A stretch of DNA of 64,000 nt, from positions 335,840 through 399,839 of the forward strand of contig JABDBA010000001.1 in NCBI GenBank assembly GCA_013288885.1, in the 5' to 3' direction. The notes beneath the pieces were generated by a model that made no database searches, was not told where the DNA came from, and saw only the letters and a program-made list of their open reading frames with translations. The DNA comes from Gammaproteobacteria bacterium. Lineage in GTDB: Bacteria > Pseudomonadota > Gammaproteobacteria > JABDBA01. Made by a program: the position numbers and the translations under genes. Position 1 is the first letter of the stretch. Each line of letters begins with the position of its first letter. This document shows positions 1 through 9,800 of the stretch, piece after piece.

Positions 1-540
1 TGCAGCTTCTTTGACTGGATTAATAGCACTGACTGCCGCTAATGCGGCGGTATCTAAACTTTTGCTACCACTGGGTGAAATGATTTTTAACGCATCTATA
101 CGGCCATCAGGTGTTAAACGGAATTCAACACGGGTGGTGCCTTTTTGGCCTAATAATAATGCACTTTTTGGATATTGCTGATTGCTTTGAATTTGTTTAT
201 GTAATAATTGCAATAGCAAAGAAATTGACTCTCCATCATTCGCTGATGCGATTTCACTTTGACCCTGATGAGTTATAGTTGTCGTAGAACGCATGTTATT
301 TTTTTTTGCAGCAGTGCGACTATTTTTAGCAACTAAAGTTTTTTTGCTTGGAGGTTGTCTGATAGGGTTTATTTTAGAATATTCATTATTTGTTGTCTTA
401 GCTATATAAGTACTCATATATGTAATCGTGCCCTTAGTAACCTTATTTGGCGTATTTATTTTCATCAATAGCAATAATAAAATGGCTAAATGTAAAAATA
501 AGGAGATCGTGCCATAATAGAGGTATGATTTTTTAAACAT
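1..540 (-). CDS. TonB family protein (partial, 3' end outside window)
   Basis: Energy transducer of the TonB type, expected to couple the inner-membrane proton gradient to an outer-membrane receptor. The open frame reads leftward from the ATG at 540 and runs off the left edge after about 180 codons. It has one N-terminal membrane helix (residues about 8-26), a basic Ser/Thr/Lys-rich periplasmic linker, and a C-terminal segment with the TonB pattern: YPKSALLLGQKGTTRVEFRL, then a Gly/Ser-rich strand and an Ala-rich helix. The start lies only 4 bases after the stop of the receptor gene, so the two are almost certainly co-transcribed and this TonB is probably dedicated to that receptor. The family call rests on architecture and the C-terminal pattern; the last conserved residues are not in the window. 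Confidence 0.8.
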   Translation of the reverse strand, partial: MFKKSYLYYGTISLFLHLAILLLLLMKINTPNKVTKGTITYMSTYIAKTTNNEYSKINPIRQPPSKKTLVAKNSRTAAKKNNMRSTTTITHQGQSEIASANDGESISLLLQLLHKQIQSNQQYPKSALLLGQKGTTRVEFRLTPDGRIDALKIISPSGSKSLDTAALAAVSAINPVKEAA

Positions 541-544
541 AATA

Positions 545-2494
545 CTAACCAATCTGATATTTAGCAGTTAATAAAAAATTAAACCCAGGAGCTGGGTAAA
601 CAAAATCATTCATTGAAGAAGGTTCATAAACCGTAAATGAATTATATTTTTTATTAAATAAATTATTAACGCGTGCAGAGAGAGTCCATTTAGCACGCTG
701 ATAACTTAAATTAATATTATAGATTGAATATCCTCCTAGTATACCATTAACATTAGAAATGTCGCCAGAAGCATAGCGATTACCGATATACGTATCATTA
801 ATATATAAATTATAATTTTCTAAAAATTGATAATTTAAACCAATACTCGCAATATTTTTAGCGACAAAAGGAATATAATCACCTTTATTAATACCAGAAG
901 AGAAACGTGCGTCAACATAATTATATTGACCCAGCAATGATAATGTACGAGTTAAGTTGTATTGGTCGGTCAAAACCATACCATCGCGTAGGGTGGGGGA
1001 TAGGTTTGTATTAGCTCCAAAAGGCTGTTCGGGTGTCTGAGTAGGGTCAAAAGCAATCTCATTTTTAAGAGCAAGCCTATAAATGCTAAATTTCAATGCA
1101 TTATTTTTTATGTACCACTCCGTTCCTATTTCATAAGATACCCCTGTTTGAGTTTTTAAATTATTGACACCTAATGGTAGCGAAGCCTCTTCATCGGCTT
1201 TAGGAAAGCGAAAATTGCTTTCGCGACGAACATATAAGCGCAAATTACGAGTCATTTGATAACTTAACCCCTGCTCTGTTACAAAAGCATTGTTATTGAT
1301 ATCGTGCTCTATGTCATTGGCAACAGTAGTGCCACTTAAATTAGCATCTCTTAAACCAAGTGTGAGATTAAGTTTTGCTAGAATGGGTGAAACAATTTGA
1401 AAAAATACACTTTTCTCTTGCTGTGAATTGTTGGTATTGGATAAAGAATTTAATAATCGGTATTGGTCATTCTCGTAGTCAATGCCCGTTGTAATTAAGT
1501 TGTTATCAATATTTCCTAATATACGTGGATTAAAATCATCTATTTCGCGTCTTTCAGTAAAAGGAGAAAAGATAAAACCACTACCTAAAGTGGTATTTTT
1601 TTGTAAGCCAGTCTGTAATAACCAATTATCGCCCATTTTTTGTTTAATACCCGCTTGATAAATATTAGTATTTTGATCACTAAAATTTGTATCTGTTTGG
1701 GCTTGTCGTGGGTCTTGTTGAGCTTGCTCGACAGTCAATGCACCTGCATATAATAAATTATTAATATATTTTTGATAATTAAAAAATATTGATCCGGTAT
1801 TATAGTTATAGCCAATGCGTCCTGATAAATTATTAGTATCTTGATTATTATGTTGGCGATAGTTATCGCTATTGTTTATCCAGCCATTGAATAAATAATT
1901 GAATCCATTAGATAAATTGTCACCTATGGTAGCGCCGTAAATTATTTGATTGTAGCTGCCATAGCTGGCGACAATATTTGTTACAAAGTGCATGGGATGG
2001 AACGTAATAATGTTAATAATTCCACCTACGGCTTGGTCACCATATAAAATACTAGCGCTACCGGGGATGACTTCAATACGCTCTATTTCTTGTATCGGTA
2101 TACGATTGAGATCAGGTACTGATAAATCTGGATTAGTAAATCGATAACCATCAATTAATATTAACGAATTACTGGCGGCATTATCACCAAAGCCACGAAT
2201 ACTTAAGGCCGTTGCGCTGTTATCACCAAATAGATCATTGACTTGAATTCCCGTGAGCTCACGCAGTACTTCACTAATATTGCTAGCGCCACTATCCTGA
2301 ATTTCTTGCCGCGTAATGATAATAACATTGCTGGGCGTTGTAATAGCACTTTGATTTGTAGTTGATGAATTCGTAGATACAGATGGAATTTCTTGTGCTG
2401 TTATATCGTCAGCTTTTACAGCAAGTGTAGTCACTAACAATAACAAGATTGTAATTATTGAAGTAATGCCTCGTACAATTGTTAAATATTTCAC
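545..2494 (-). CDS. TonB-dependent outer-membrane receptor (BtuB/siderophore-receptor type)
   Basis: A 649-residue outer-membrane active-transport receptor. A signal peptide (residues 1 to about 28) is followed by a plug domain (about 50-170) with the standard signatures VIIITRQEIQDSGASNISE, ALSIRGFG, LILIDGYR, IERIEVIPGSASILYG and GGIINIIT, then a 22-strand-type barrel rich in aromatic/Asn alternation that ends in a short aromatic-poor strand. Length fits BtuB-like and small siderophore receptors. The ligand cannot be read from the sequence. Two options follow from the context: cobalamin, because the divergent operon encodes B12-dependent glutamate mutase, or a metallophore made by the neighbouring NRPS. 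It is transcribed leftward with a TonB protein directly downstream, and an inverted repeat sits just upstream of its start. Confidence 0.9.
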   Translation of the reverse strand: MKYLTIVRGITSIITILLLLVTTLAVKADDITAQEIPSVSTNSSTTNQSAITTPSNVIIITRQEIQDSGASNISEVLRELTGIQVNDLFGDNSATALSIRGFGDNAASNSLILIDGYRFTNPDLSVPDLNRIPIQEIERIEVIPGSASILYGDQAVGGIINIITFHPMHFVTNIVASYGSYNQIIYGATIGDNLSNGFNYLFNGWINNSDNYRQHNNQDTNNLSGRIGYNYNTGSIFFNYQKYINNLLYAGALTVEQAQQDPRQAQTDTNFSDQNTNIYQAGIKQKMGDNWLLQTGLQKNTTLGSGFIFSPFTERREIDDFNPRILGNIDNNLITTGIDYENDQYRLLNSLSNTNNSQQEKSVFFQIVSPILAKLNLTLGLRDANLSGTTVANDIEHDINNNAFVTEQGLSYQMTRNLRLYVRRESNFRFPKADEEASLPLGVNNLKTQTGVSYEIGTEWYIKNNALKFSIYRLALKNEIAFDPTQTPEQPFGANTNLSPTLRDGMVLTDQYNLTRTLSLLGQYNYVDARFSSGINKGDYIPFVAKNIASIGLNYQFLENYNLYINDTYIGNRYASGDISNVNGILGGYSIYNINLSYQRAKWTLSARVNNLFNKKYNSFTVYEPSSMNDFVYPAPGFNFLLTAKYQIG

Positions 2495-2520
2495 TGATGT
2501 CCTAATTTGTTTATCGAAAA

Positions 2521-2541
2521 TAAATGTGATGATGACATTTA
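2521..2541. promoter_or_regulatory. Candidate operator upstream of the TonB-receptor gene
   Basis: A perfect 7-base inverted repeat, TAAATGT and ACATTTA separated by 7 bases, 27 bases upstream of the receptor start codon. Its position and symmetry suit a dimeric repressor. It does not match the Fur box (GATAATGATAATCATTATC) well. The regulator is unknown. Confidence 0.4.
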
Positions 2542-2930
2542 CATTTTTTCTGTCAATAAAAATAATTTTTGAATTACTTTGTTACAAAGAGTTACTGCTT
2601 AGAAATATCACTGCAACAAAGTTTGTTTATAGTAATTTATAAAAGTAAATCGATTACAAAAAAAGAAATACGCAATGAGAAATATTTTTGCAAACAGTTG
2701 TAGTGTTAATAATTAGCAACCCACATATATGCCCATTAATGATTTTTATAAATGCATATATGGATAATAATGAATATTTATTATAACTAGTTGACAATTG
2801 AAATGAAAGTTGAATATTATATACCAATAAAAGCAATAAAAAGTTTCAACTATTTTGAGTTATATTTTAATACATAGATTTATTAATTTTTTTATTATAG
2901 CCCTACCTATCTTTAACAAGGAGAATATTA
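2542..2930. other. AT-rich divergent intergenic region, no gene seen
   Basis: About 390 bases between the receptor and the biosynthetic operon. They are very AT-rich, with no ORF that has a credible start or protein-like composition. Promoters of the rightward operon should lie here. I looked for the conserved B12-box and other cobalamin riboswitch pieces because both flanking units may depend on cobalamin and could not recognise them. A good ribosome site (AAGGAGA) precedes the next gene at 2931. Confidence 0.5.
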
Positions 2931-3866
2931 ATGAGTACCCCATCTTTAAATAACTTCATCAATCATATTAATTCACAACATCTCCCAGCGATTCTTAAAA
3001 TACAGAATGTACTTTTAATGGAACTGCAAAAATTTGCTCATGATCAAGGTTTTATTCAAATAATGCCTTTATTGATGTCGCCGATTACTGATCCGCTAAA
3101 TCATGATGTGTATCCTGCTGAATTGCAGTATGAAGAACGTAAATTAAAACTAACAGCAAGCATGATTTTCCATAAACAGTTGGCGTTGATCCCCGAAAAC
3201 ATCAATAAAATCTACATTATGGCTCCTAATATTCGCCTGGAACTTGCTAAAAAGAAATCATCTTCTAATCATTTGCTTGAATTTTCACAATTTGATATTG
3301 AAATTAAAAATGCAAATATGGATGAAATCATGGCTTTCATTGAAAAGTTGTATGTACATATTTTTGCGGTAATCGAAAAAGAGTGTGCTGCTGAATTGAC
3401 ATTACTTGGTCGAAAATTACCTAAAATGAAAGGAGCATTTCCACGTTATAGCACAGAAGGTATGCCGCTTACAGAAGTGGATGCTTTTTGCAATAAGTTA
3501 TCAGCTGAAAGCCCTGTACCTTGCTTTGTAACAAACTTTAAACGTGAATTTTATGATAAAGAAGATCCAGCTAAGAAAGGAGTTTATCGTAATTTTGATT
3601 TGGTTTATCCCGAAAACTATGGTGAAGCGCTATCAGGGGCAGAACGTGAATATGAATATAATCAAATCATAAGACGTATGCAGGAGCTAAATACGAACTT
3701 AACAGCTTATGAAAACTATTTAGAAATGTCTAAACATAAGCTAATTCCCAGAACAGCCGGTTGCGGTATTGGAATTCAGCGCTTATTGAAATTTATTTGT
3801 GGTAAACCACAGATCAAAGATGTTTGCTTGTTTGATCGTAGTATTTTAAGTGAATTTACATTTTAA
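2931..3866 (+). CDS. Stand-alone AsnRS/AspRS-like synthetase, candidate (methyl)asparagine synthetase
   Basis: A 311-residue class II aminoacyl-tRNA synthetase catalytic core with no anticodon-binding domain, in the size range of the archaeal asparagine synthetase-related AsnRS paralogue (AS-AR). Motif 2 is recognisable as IYIMAPNIRLE followed by HLLEFSQFDIEI, and motif 3 as AGCGIGIQRLLKF with the ATP-binding Arg kept. AspRS/AsnRS paralogues of this kind activate aspartate as adenylate and transfer ammonia. The gene is first in the NRPS operon, 12 bases before the glutamate mutase subunits, and the third A domain has an Asn-type code, so I infer that it amidates 3-methylaspartate to 3-methylasparagine. 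Alternatives are plain Asn synthesis, a tRNA-independent ligase, or an aminoacyl donor to a carrier protein. Fold call firm, substrate inferred. Confidence 0.7.
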   Translation: MSTPSLNNFINHINSQHLPAILKIQNVLLMELQKFAHDQGFIQIMPLLMSPITDPLNHDVYPAELQYEERKLKLTASMIFHKQLALIPENINKIYIMAPNIRLELAKKKSSSNHLLEFSQFDIEIKNANMDEIMAFIEKLYVHIFAVIEKECAAELTLLGRKLPKMKGAFPRYSTEGMPLTEVDAFCNKLSAESPVPCFVTNFKREFYDKEDPAKKGVYRNFDLVYPENYGEALSGAEREYEYNQIIRRMQELNTNLTAYENYLEMSKHKLIPRTAGCGIGIQRLLKFICGKPQIKDVCLFDRSILSEFTF

Positions 3867-3878
3867 GAAAGGAATAAA

Positions 3879-4289
3879 ATGAGCAAGAAAATATTAATTT
3901 CTAGTATTTCTTCAGATTCGCATACCTGGAACTTGGTTTACATGCAATTACTGATCGAAGAGTTAGGTCATAAAGCCATTAACATCGGTAATTGCATAAC
4001 GATCGATTACTTGGTTAAACAAGCACATTATCACCGTCCCGATATTTTAGTAATCAGTACGGTTAATGGACACGGCCATATTGAAGGGGTTGAAATAATG
4101 AATGAGTTAAAAAAACATGATGTATTGCGGAACTTGAAAACGGTAATCGGAGGTAAATTAGGTACATTAGGTAATAATAATGAAAGTTATGTGCAAAAGT
4201 TACTAGATGTTGGGTTCCAACGCGTATTTTTTGGTGATAAATCAGTAGATGATTTTATTAGTTATGTTAATGAAGTTAAAGAGCAATAA
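3879..4289 (+). CDS. glmS: Glutamate mutase small (cobalamin-binding) subunit
   Basis: Adenosylcobalamin-binding subunit (sigma) of glutamate mutase, which with the epsilon subunit interconverts L-glutamate and (2S,3S)-3-methylaspartate. The 136 residues form a single Rossmann-like B12-binding domain: the cobalt-ligand motif is read at residues 13-18 as DSHTWN, the SxL-like element as STVNG, and the phosphate-loop Gly pair as VIGGKLG. The usual DxHxxG has Asn instead of Gly, while Asp and the His ligand are kept. Spacing to its neighbours is 12 and 17 bases, with ribosome site AAAGGA. In a fermenting bacterium this would point to glutamate breakdown; here, with no methylaspartase beside it, it is read as a precursor-supply enzyme for the NRPS. 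Confidence 0.88.
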   Translation: MSKKILISSISSDSHTWNLVYMQLLIEELGHKAINIGNCITIDYLVKQAHYHRPDILVISTVNGHGHIEGVEIMNELKKHDVLRNLKTVIGGKLGTLGNNNESYVQKLLDVGFQRVFFGDKSVDDFISYVNEVKEQ

Positions 4290-4306
4290 ATAAAAAGGAT
4301 ATAAAT

Positions 4307-5614
4307 ATGCTGGAAACAGCGGAAAACAGCGTTAATAACGACACTATCAATCATGGATATTTTAATTGTTTTGTCAATGAGATGCGCAAAAATAATAAGC
4401 TGATTGTGCAGCCGCGTATGGGTTTTGGTACGGTAGAAGAAATGCAGACAGGTTTAATAAAAGTAAAGTCTGCTTGCGCTCCTACTATTGGTACTTTAAC
4501 TATCGACAGCTATACGCGTGTTAATCAATATGATGCTGCACGTCGTGCCTTGGATTCAGGGCATAAATTAAATGGGTTTCCCATCGTTACTCATGGCAAA
4601 GAAACTACCGGGAAAATGTTAGAGGGCGTAATGACACGATATTTTCCCGTTCAAGTGCGTCATGGTACCGCTTTACCAAAGGAAATATTTAAAGCATTGC
4701 TAGCTAGTGGTTTAGATGCCACAGAAGGCGGTCCAATTTCTTATTGTTTACCCTACAGTAGAGTGCCTCTAGAAAAAGCGATACAAGCATGGGCCGAATG
4801 CGCGCAAATTTTTGCAGAAGCAACGACAAAAGGCCGTTTATGCCATCTCGAAAGTTTTGCTGGTTGTATGCTCGGCCAACTTTGTCCACCCTCTTTATTG
4901 CTCGCATTAACTATTTTGGAGTGTTTATTTTTTAAATCATATGGTGTCAAAAGTGTTTCTTTGAGTTATGCGCAGGGTACGCATAGTCAACAAGATATTG
5001 CAGCATTGTTGGTATTGCGAAAATTAGCAGAAAAATATCTTAATGATATTGACTGGCATGTGGTGGTTTATACTTATATGGGGGTTTTTCCGGCGACAAC
5101 TCAAGGTGCTTTTGCAATTCTTGCAGAAAGTGCACGAGTTACTGCGCAATCAAGTTGTGAGCGGTTGATTGTGAAAACAGCTGCGGAAGCGCATCGCATT
5201 CCTACCATTGAAGAAAATGTAGCATCGCTTGAAATGGCTTTTGCTGTTGCGCAAGAAGCACGAACACAGACATTTTCAATCGATGAAGAAGAAAAGCAAC
5301 GGCTATATGAAGAAGTGGTATTTTTAGTAGAAATGGTACTTAACCTTAATTCCAAGTTAGATTTGGCGCTGCATACTGCTTTTATCAAAGGCTATTTAGA
5401 TGTTCCTTATTGCTTACATCAAGATAATTCAAATTTAAGCCGTTGTTATATTGATGAACGAGGTTATTTAGGTTGGGCATCACCGGGGAAAATCCCACTG
5501 CCTGGGCACCTATTTAAGAATAGAGCTCATAAGAAACAAGTAAGTTCACAAGATTTATTAACTATGTTGCAGTTTAACAAAAATAAATACGACGGGGGTC
5601 ATTATGATAACTAA
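4307..5614 (+). CDS. glmE: Glutamate mutase large (catalytic) subunit
   Basis: Catalytic epsilon subunit of methylaspartate mutase, a TIM-barrel enzyme that binds glutamate while the small subunit supplies adenosylcobalamin. The 435 residues are a little shorter than the clostridial enzyme (about 480). Family signatures visible are PRMGFGTVEEMQ, LTIDSYTRVNQY, GFPIVTHG, the substrate-loop VRHGTALP, EGGPISYCLPYSR, and a FPATTQGAFAILAES segment near residue 265. The product 3-methylaspartate is a known nonproteinogenic building block of peptide antibiotics such as friulimicin, made there by a glutamate mutase. The gene overlaps the following MFS gene by 11 bases, so it belongs to the NRPS operon. 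Confidence 0.9.
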   Translation: MLETAENSVNNDTINHGYFNCFVNEMRKNNKLIVQPRMGFGTVEEMQTGLIKVKSACAPTIGTLTIDSYTRVNQYDAARRALDSGHKLNGFPIVTHGKETTGKMLEGVMTRYFPVQVRHGTALPKEIFKALLASGLDATEGGPISYCLPYSRVPLEKAIQAWAECAQIFAEATTKGRLCHLESFAGCMLGQLCPPSLLLALTILECLFFKSYGVKSVSLSYAQGTHSQQDIAALLVLRKLAEKYLNDIDWHVVVYTYMGVFPATTQGAFAILAESARVTAQSSCERLIVKTAAEAHRIPTIEENVASLEMAFAVAQEARTQTFSIDEEEKQRLYEEVVFLVEMVLNLNSKLDLALHTAFIKGYLDVPYCLHQDNSNLSRCYIDERGYLGWASPGKIPLPGHLFKNRAHKKQVSSQDLLTMLQFNKNKYDGGHYDN

Positions 5615-6884
5615 TCTATCAACAGTAAAGACTAATCACGCCATGTTTATTTATTTTATTATGGCAACTTTTCTTTGTTTCGAAATGGCACTACAAGTTT
5701 CGCCAGGGGTTATGACGCAGCAATTAATGCATGATTTAAAAATTGATCACGCAGGACTTGGTTTTATGTCGGGCGCATATTTTTATACTTATGCAGCTAT
5801 GCAAATTCCTGCCGGATTATTATTAGCTCGTTATAATATACGTTATGTAGTAGCGATTGCACTTTGTTTTTGCATTAGTGGTATATTGCTGTTAGCCAAT
5901 GCGCATCAACTTTGGGTTGGTGTTTTGGCGCGCATATTAACAGGAACGGGATCAGCATTTGGTTTTGTTTCCGTACTGGTGGTAGCAGTACGCTATTTTC
6001 CAGCTAAACAGTTTGCATTATTAGCGGGTATTGCGCAATTATTGGGCGCGGTTGGTGCTATGTGTGGTGTTGCGCCTTTAAGTAGTTTTGTTGATTGGGT
6101 GGGTTGGCGTCTTGCTTTAGTATATCTGGCATTTTTTGGTACGTTTCTCGTGGTTTCCGTTTTGCTTTTTGTGCGGGAAAATGCGCATGAAAAACAAACT
6201 CAGGTAATTGAAAAAAAGCCAACAGTTTTAACAGAATTGTTAACTATCTTGCGTCTTAGGCAAAATTGGGCAGTCGCTGCTTATGCGTTTTTCAGCTGGG
6301 TGCCGATGACCGCATTCGCTTCATTATGGGGCATTCCTTATCTCACTACCATGTATCACTTTACCCCAGAATTAGGTTCAGCACTGATTGCTATGATATG
6401 GATTGGCGTAGCAATAGGTAGCCCATTAGCAGGTATTGTATCGGAATGGGTTAGTAGTAGACGATTGATATTATTTATGGTGGGGCTATTAGGGTTATGC
6501 AGTGGTCTGCTTGTCATATATTGTCAATTAAATATTTATTATTTATGGATCTTACTCTTTATTATGGGTATAGGATCTGCTGGGCAAGCACTTAGCTTTG
6601 CTGTAGTGAAAGATAATAACCATAGCGCAGAATCAGCTGCTTTAGGTTTCAATAATATGGCTGTTGTTATCACGGGTGGCCTTGTGCAGCCATTGGTTGG
6701 TTTATTAATTACTATGGGAATACACTTAAGCGGAGCTCAGAATGAACTATTGGGATACCGTTTTGCTTTGTGGATAGTTCCCTTAAGTTTTTTTGCTTGC
6801 ATGTTGCTTAGCAAAGTATTTATTAAAGAAAGTCATCCCCAGCATATGGTATTGCGGGAGAAAAAGGAGATTGAATATGCATGA
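5604..6884 (+). CDS. MFS transporter of the NRPS operon
   Basis: A 426-residue major facilitator with 12 predicted membrane helices. The opening ALQVSPGVMTQQLMHDLKI, then GAYFYTYAAMQIPAGLLLAR, matches the general MFS_1 group that includes the phagosomal nutrient transporters and siderophore exporters of intracellular gammaproteobacteria. Ends of helix 2/loop 2-3 have the basic MFS signature. It overlaps glmE by 11 bases and the first NRPS gene by 8, so it is translationally coupled to both. It could export the peptide or import a precursor; the second MFS gene at 21672 is more typical of an exporter. Start at 5604 is supported by GGGGGT four bases upstream. Confidence 0.8.
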   Translation: MITNLSTVKTNHAMFIYFIMATFLCFEMALQVSPGVMTQQLMHDLKIDHAGLGFMSGAYFYTYAAMQIPAGLLLARYNIRYVVAIALCFCISGILLLANAHQLWVGVLARILTGTGSAFGFVSVLVVAVRYFPAKQFALLAGIAQLLGAVGAMCGVAPLSSFVDWVGWRLALVYLAFFGTFLVVSVLLFVRENAHEKQTQVIEKKPTVLTELLTILRLRQNWAVAAYAFFSWVPMTAFASLWGIPYLTTMYHFTPELGSALIAMIWIGVAIGSPLAGIVSEWVSSRRLILFMVGLLGLCSGLLVIYCQLNIYYLWILLFIMGIGSAGQALSFAVVKDNNHSAESAALGFNNMAVVITGGLVQPLVGLLITMGIHLSGAQNELLGYRFALWIVPLSFFACMLLSKVFIKESHPQHMVLREKKEIEYA

Positions 6885-9800
6885 TCAACGACGATGTTAT
6901 TTAATAGGAAAAACCACATTATTGATAAAATGTTGTGAATCATTACTAAAAAGAGATTATCAAATTCTAGGTGTAATAACACAAGACCAAGAAATAATCA
7001 GTTGGCTCGATAGTAAAAAGATAATCCATATTAATGATCTGAACGAAATCAAAGAACCTTACAATTCGTTTGAATATTTATTTAGCATAATTAATGATAT
7101 TATTTTACCTCAGAAATTAATAAGGCAAGCAAAAAGATTAGCTATTAATTATCATGATGCGCCCTTACCAAAATATGCTGGAGTAAATAGCACTACTTGG
7201 GCAATCATAAATCAAGAGACTACTCACGGTATAACTTTTCATTTAATGACTGATAAGGTTGATCAAGGTGATATTGTTAAACAAACACAATTTATTATTA
7301 AAGCAAGCGATACTGCATTATCGCTTAATTTAAAAGCTTATGAAAAAGCGCAGAGTGCATTTGATAGCCTATTAGATGATATTGAGAATAATAATGTTAA
7401 ATTTATTAAACAAAATATTCAAGAACGAACATATTATGGAAAAAATCACATATTACCAAACAATGGTTTTATCGATTGGAATACAACATGCAAAGATATT
7501 AATAGGTTATTTTTAGCAACTTATTTTGGCAATTATGCAAACCCAGTGGGGTTGCCAAAGATAATTATAAAATCAAAAGTTTTTATTGTATCAAAATTTG
7601 AAATACAAAAAACATCTTTCCGAAACAAAAATGGAACCATTATAGATGTATATAAAAATAGCATTAGCGTGGTCGCAAAAAATGGTGTTATTAAGATAAA
7701 AAATATCTGCACTTTGGCAGGTGTTGAAATTTCTATTAGCGAAATAGTAAAGAGTTTAGATATAAGAGTAGGAGATAATATTCATCCTGATAAAAAGACA
7801 ATTGATGGATTAGTATCTTTATTTAAAAAAGCGCGTATAAATGAAAGTTATTGGGTAGATAAAATACAACAGTTAAATATTTTTAAAGGGATTGCTAATG
7901 CAGGACATTTAAACCATCAAGTAACTAATTTTACCGTAACTGATACAATAGAGAAACTTTCCAAAAAGTTAGGTGTGGAAAGCCATATATTATTATTAAC
8001 AATGATATTGCTCTACATTTATCGTCTTAATAACGGGGAACCATTTTCTTATGCAAGCCCTGTCAAAAAATTAGAAAAGCTAAGTAATTTAACAAAACAG
8101 ATTTTCTCACAGAATATATACCATCAAGTTGATTTTAGTGATTGTGGATTGTTTGCTGATGCAGTATATAAGGTAAATTTAAATCAACAGGATATTAAAA
8201 ATAAATTTACTTTTTTTAATGATCTATCATTTCGCTATAAAAACATCAATATATTCTCTGATGCTAATGCCTTAAAAATTGAAGTTAAAGCAAAAGAAAT
8301 TAGCGTAGAAAATCATCTATCCTATTTCAATATACATAGAGGGGTATTACATTTTATAAAAGTTGTATCTAAAAATTTAGATAAACAAGTAAACTATTTA
8401 CCGCTTGTGAATAGATTTGATAGCAATAATATTTTAAAAAAATGGAACAATACACAGACACATTATAATTTTTCAGCAAGTTTATCGGCAGAGTTTGAAA
8501 GACAAGTAGATGATACTCCTATGTCGATTGCAATAAAATATTATGATAAATCACTAACGTACTTTGAGCTTAATCAAAAAGCAAATCAACTGGCATACCA
8601 TTTAGTTAAAAATGGATTTGGATCTAATGACTTTATTTGTATTTACATGGAAAGATCAATAGAAATGGTTGTCGCAATATTGGGAATATTAAAAGCAGGG
8701 GGCGCATATATACCCATAGATGTTACACTACCGGAAAAAAGAATTTGCGCCATATTAGAAGATTGTCAATCTAAAACAATATTAACGCATGATAAGGTAA
8801 TTGATAATATTCATAAAATACCTGGTGCAATTAATTGCATCAATTTAGATAATGATAGTATTTTCCAATTACACCCTACTAAAAATCTACCTGAACGTTC
8901 AAATTTAGGACACCCTGCGTACGTAATATATACCTCTGGCTCTACAGGTGCTCCTAAAGGCGTTGTAATTGAACATAAAGCAATTTTGAACCGTCTTTAC
9001 TGGATGCAACAAAAATATCAATTAGATAGTTCTGATGTAGTTTTGCAAAAAACCCCATACAGTTTTGATGTTTCGGTTTGGGAGTTTTTTTGGCCGTTAA
9101 TTACGGGTGCAAAATTAGTTATCGCTGCTGTAGATGGTCACAAAGATTCTGATTATTTAATGGGTTTGATTGAGCGTGATAAAATTACAACATTGCATTT
9201 TATTCCTTCAATGTTGAATATATTTTTGCAAAATAATAGAGCATTATACGACCATTGTTTAAAAAGAGTATTTTGTAGCGGAGAAGCATTGACATATACA
9301 GCAGTTGAAAAATTTAATAAAAAGTTTCCAAATGTTAAACTTCATAATCTTTATGGCCCAACAGAGGCAGCAGTTGATGTCAGTTATTTTAATTGTAATG
9401 AAGTTAAGGAAGACAATCTAGTTCCAATTGGTAAGCCGATTGCAAATATTAAATTATATATATTAGATAAAAATAACCAATTACTGCCCCCTTTAATCCC
9501 TGGGGAACTGCATATAGGAGGTATTGGTTTAGCTCGTGGTTATCTCAACCGCCCTGAACTTACGCAGGAAAAATTTATTAATGATTCATTTGCTGGCAAT
9601 AAAAAAAGTAGACTTTATAAAACGGGTGATTTAGCTTATTTTCTACCAGATGGTAATATCGCATATTTAGGGCGAATTGATAACCAGGTAAAAATAAATG
9701 GTATACGGATAGAGCTTGGTGAGATTGAGTCCATGGTAAGAGCTTATCATGCGGTTTCAGATGTTGCAGTCATAGTGGATGCTGACCGTATTATTGCCTA

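Noticed and set aside
2654..2836. Leftward 60-codon frame
   Set aside because: Low-complexity AT-rich stretch with no ribosome site and no protein-like pattern.
2542..2930. Cobalamin riboswitch before the glutamate mutase operon
   Set aside because: I could not find the conserved B12 box or supporting helices; a covariance-model search would settle it.
6877..7800. Formyltransferase domain as housekeeping fmt
   Set aside because: It is fused in frame to NRPS domains and lies within their operon; the Fmt-like fold here fits an LgrA-type initiation domain.
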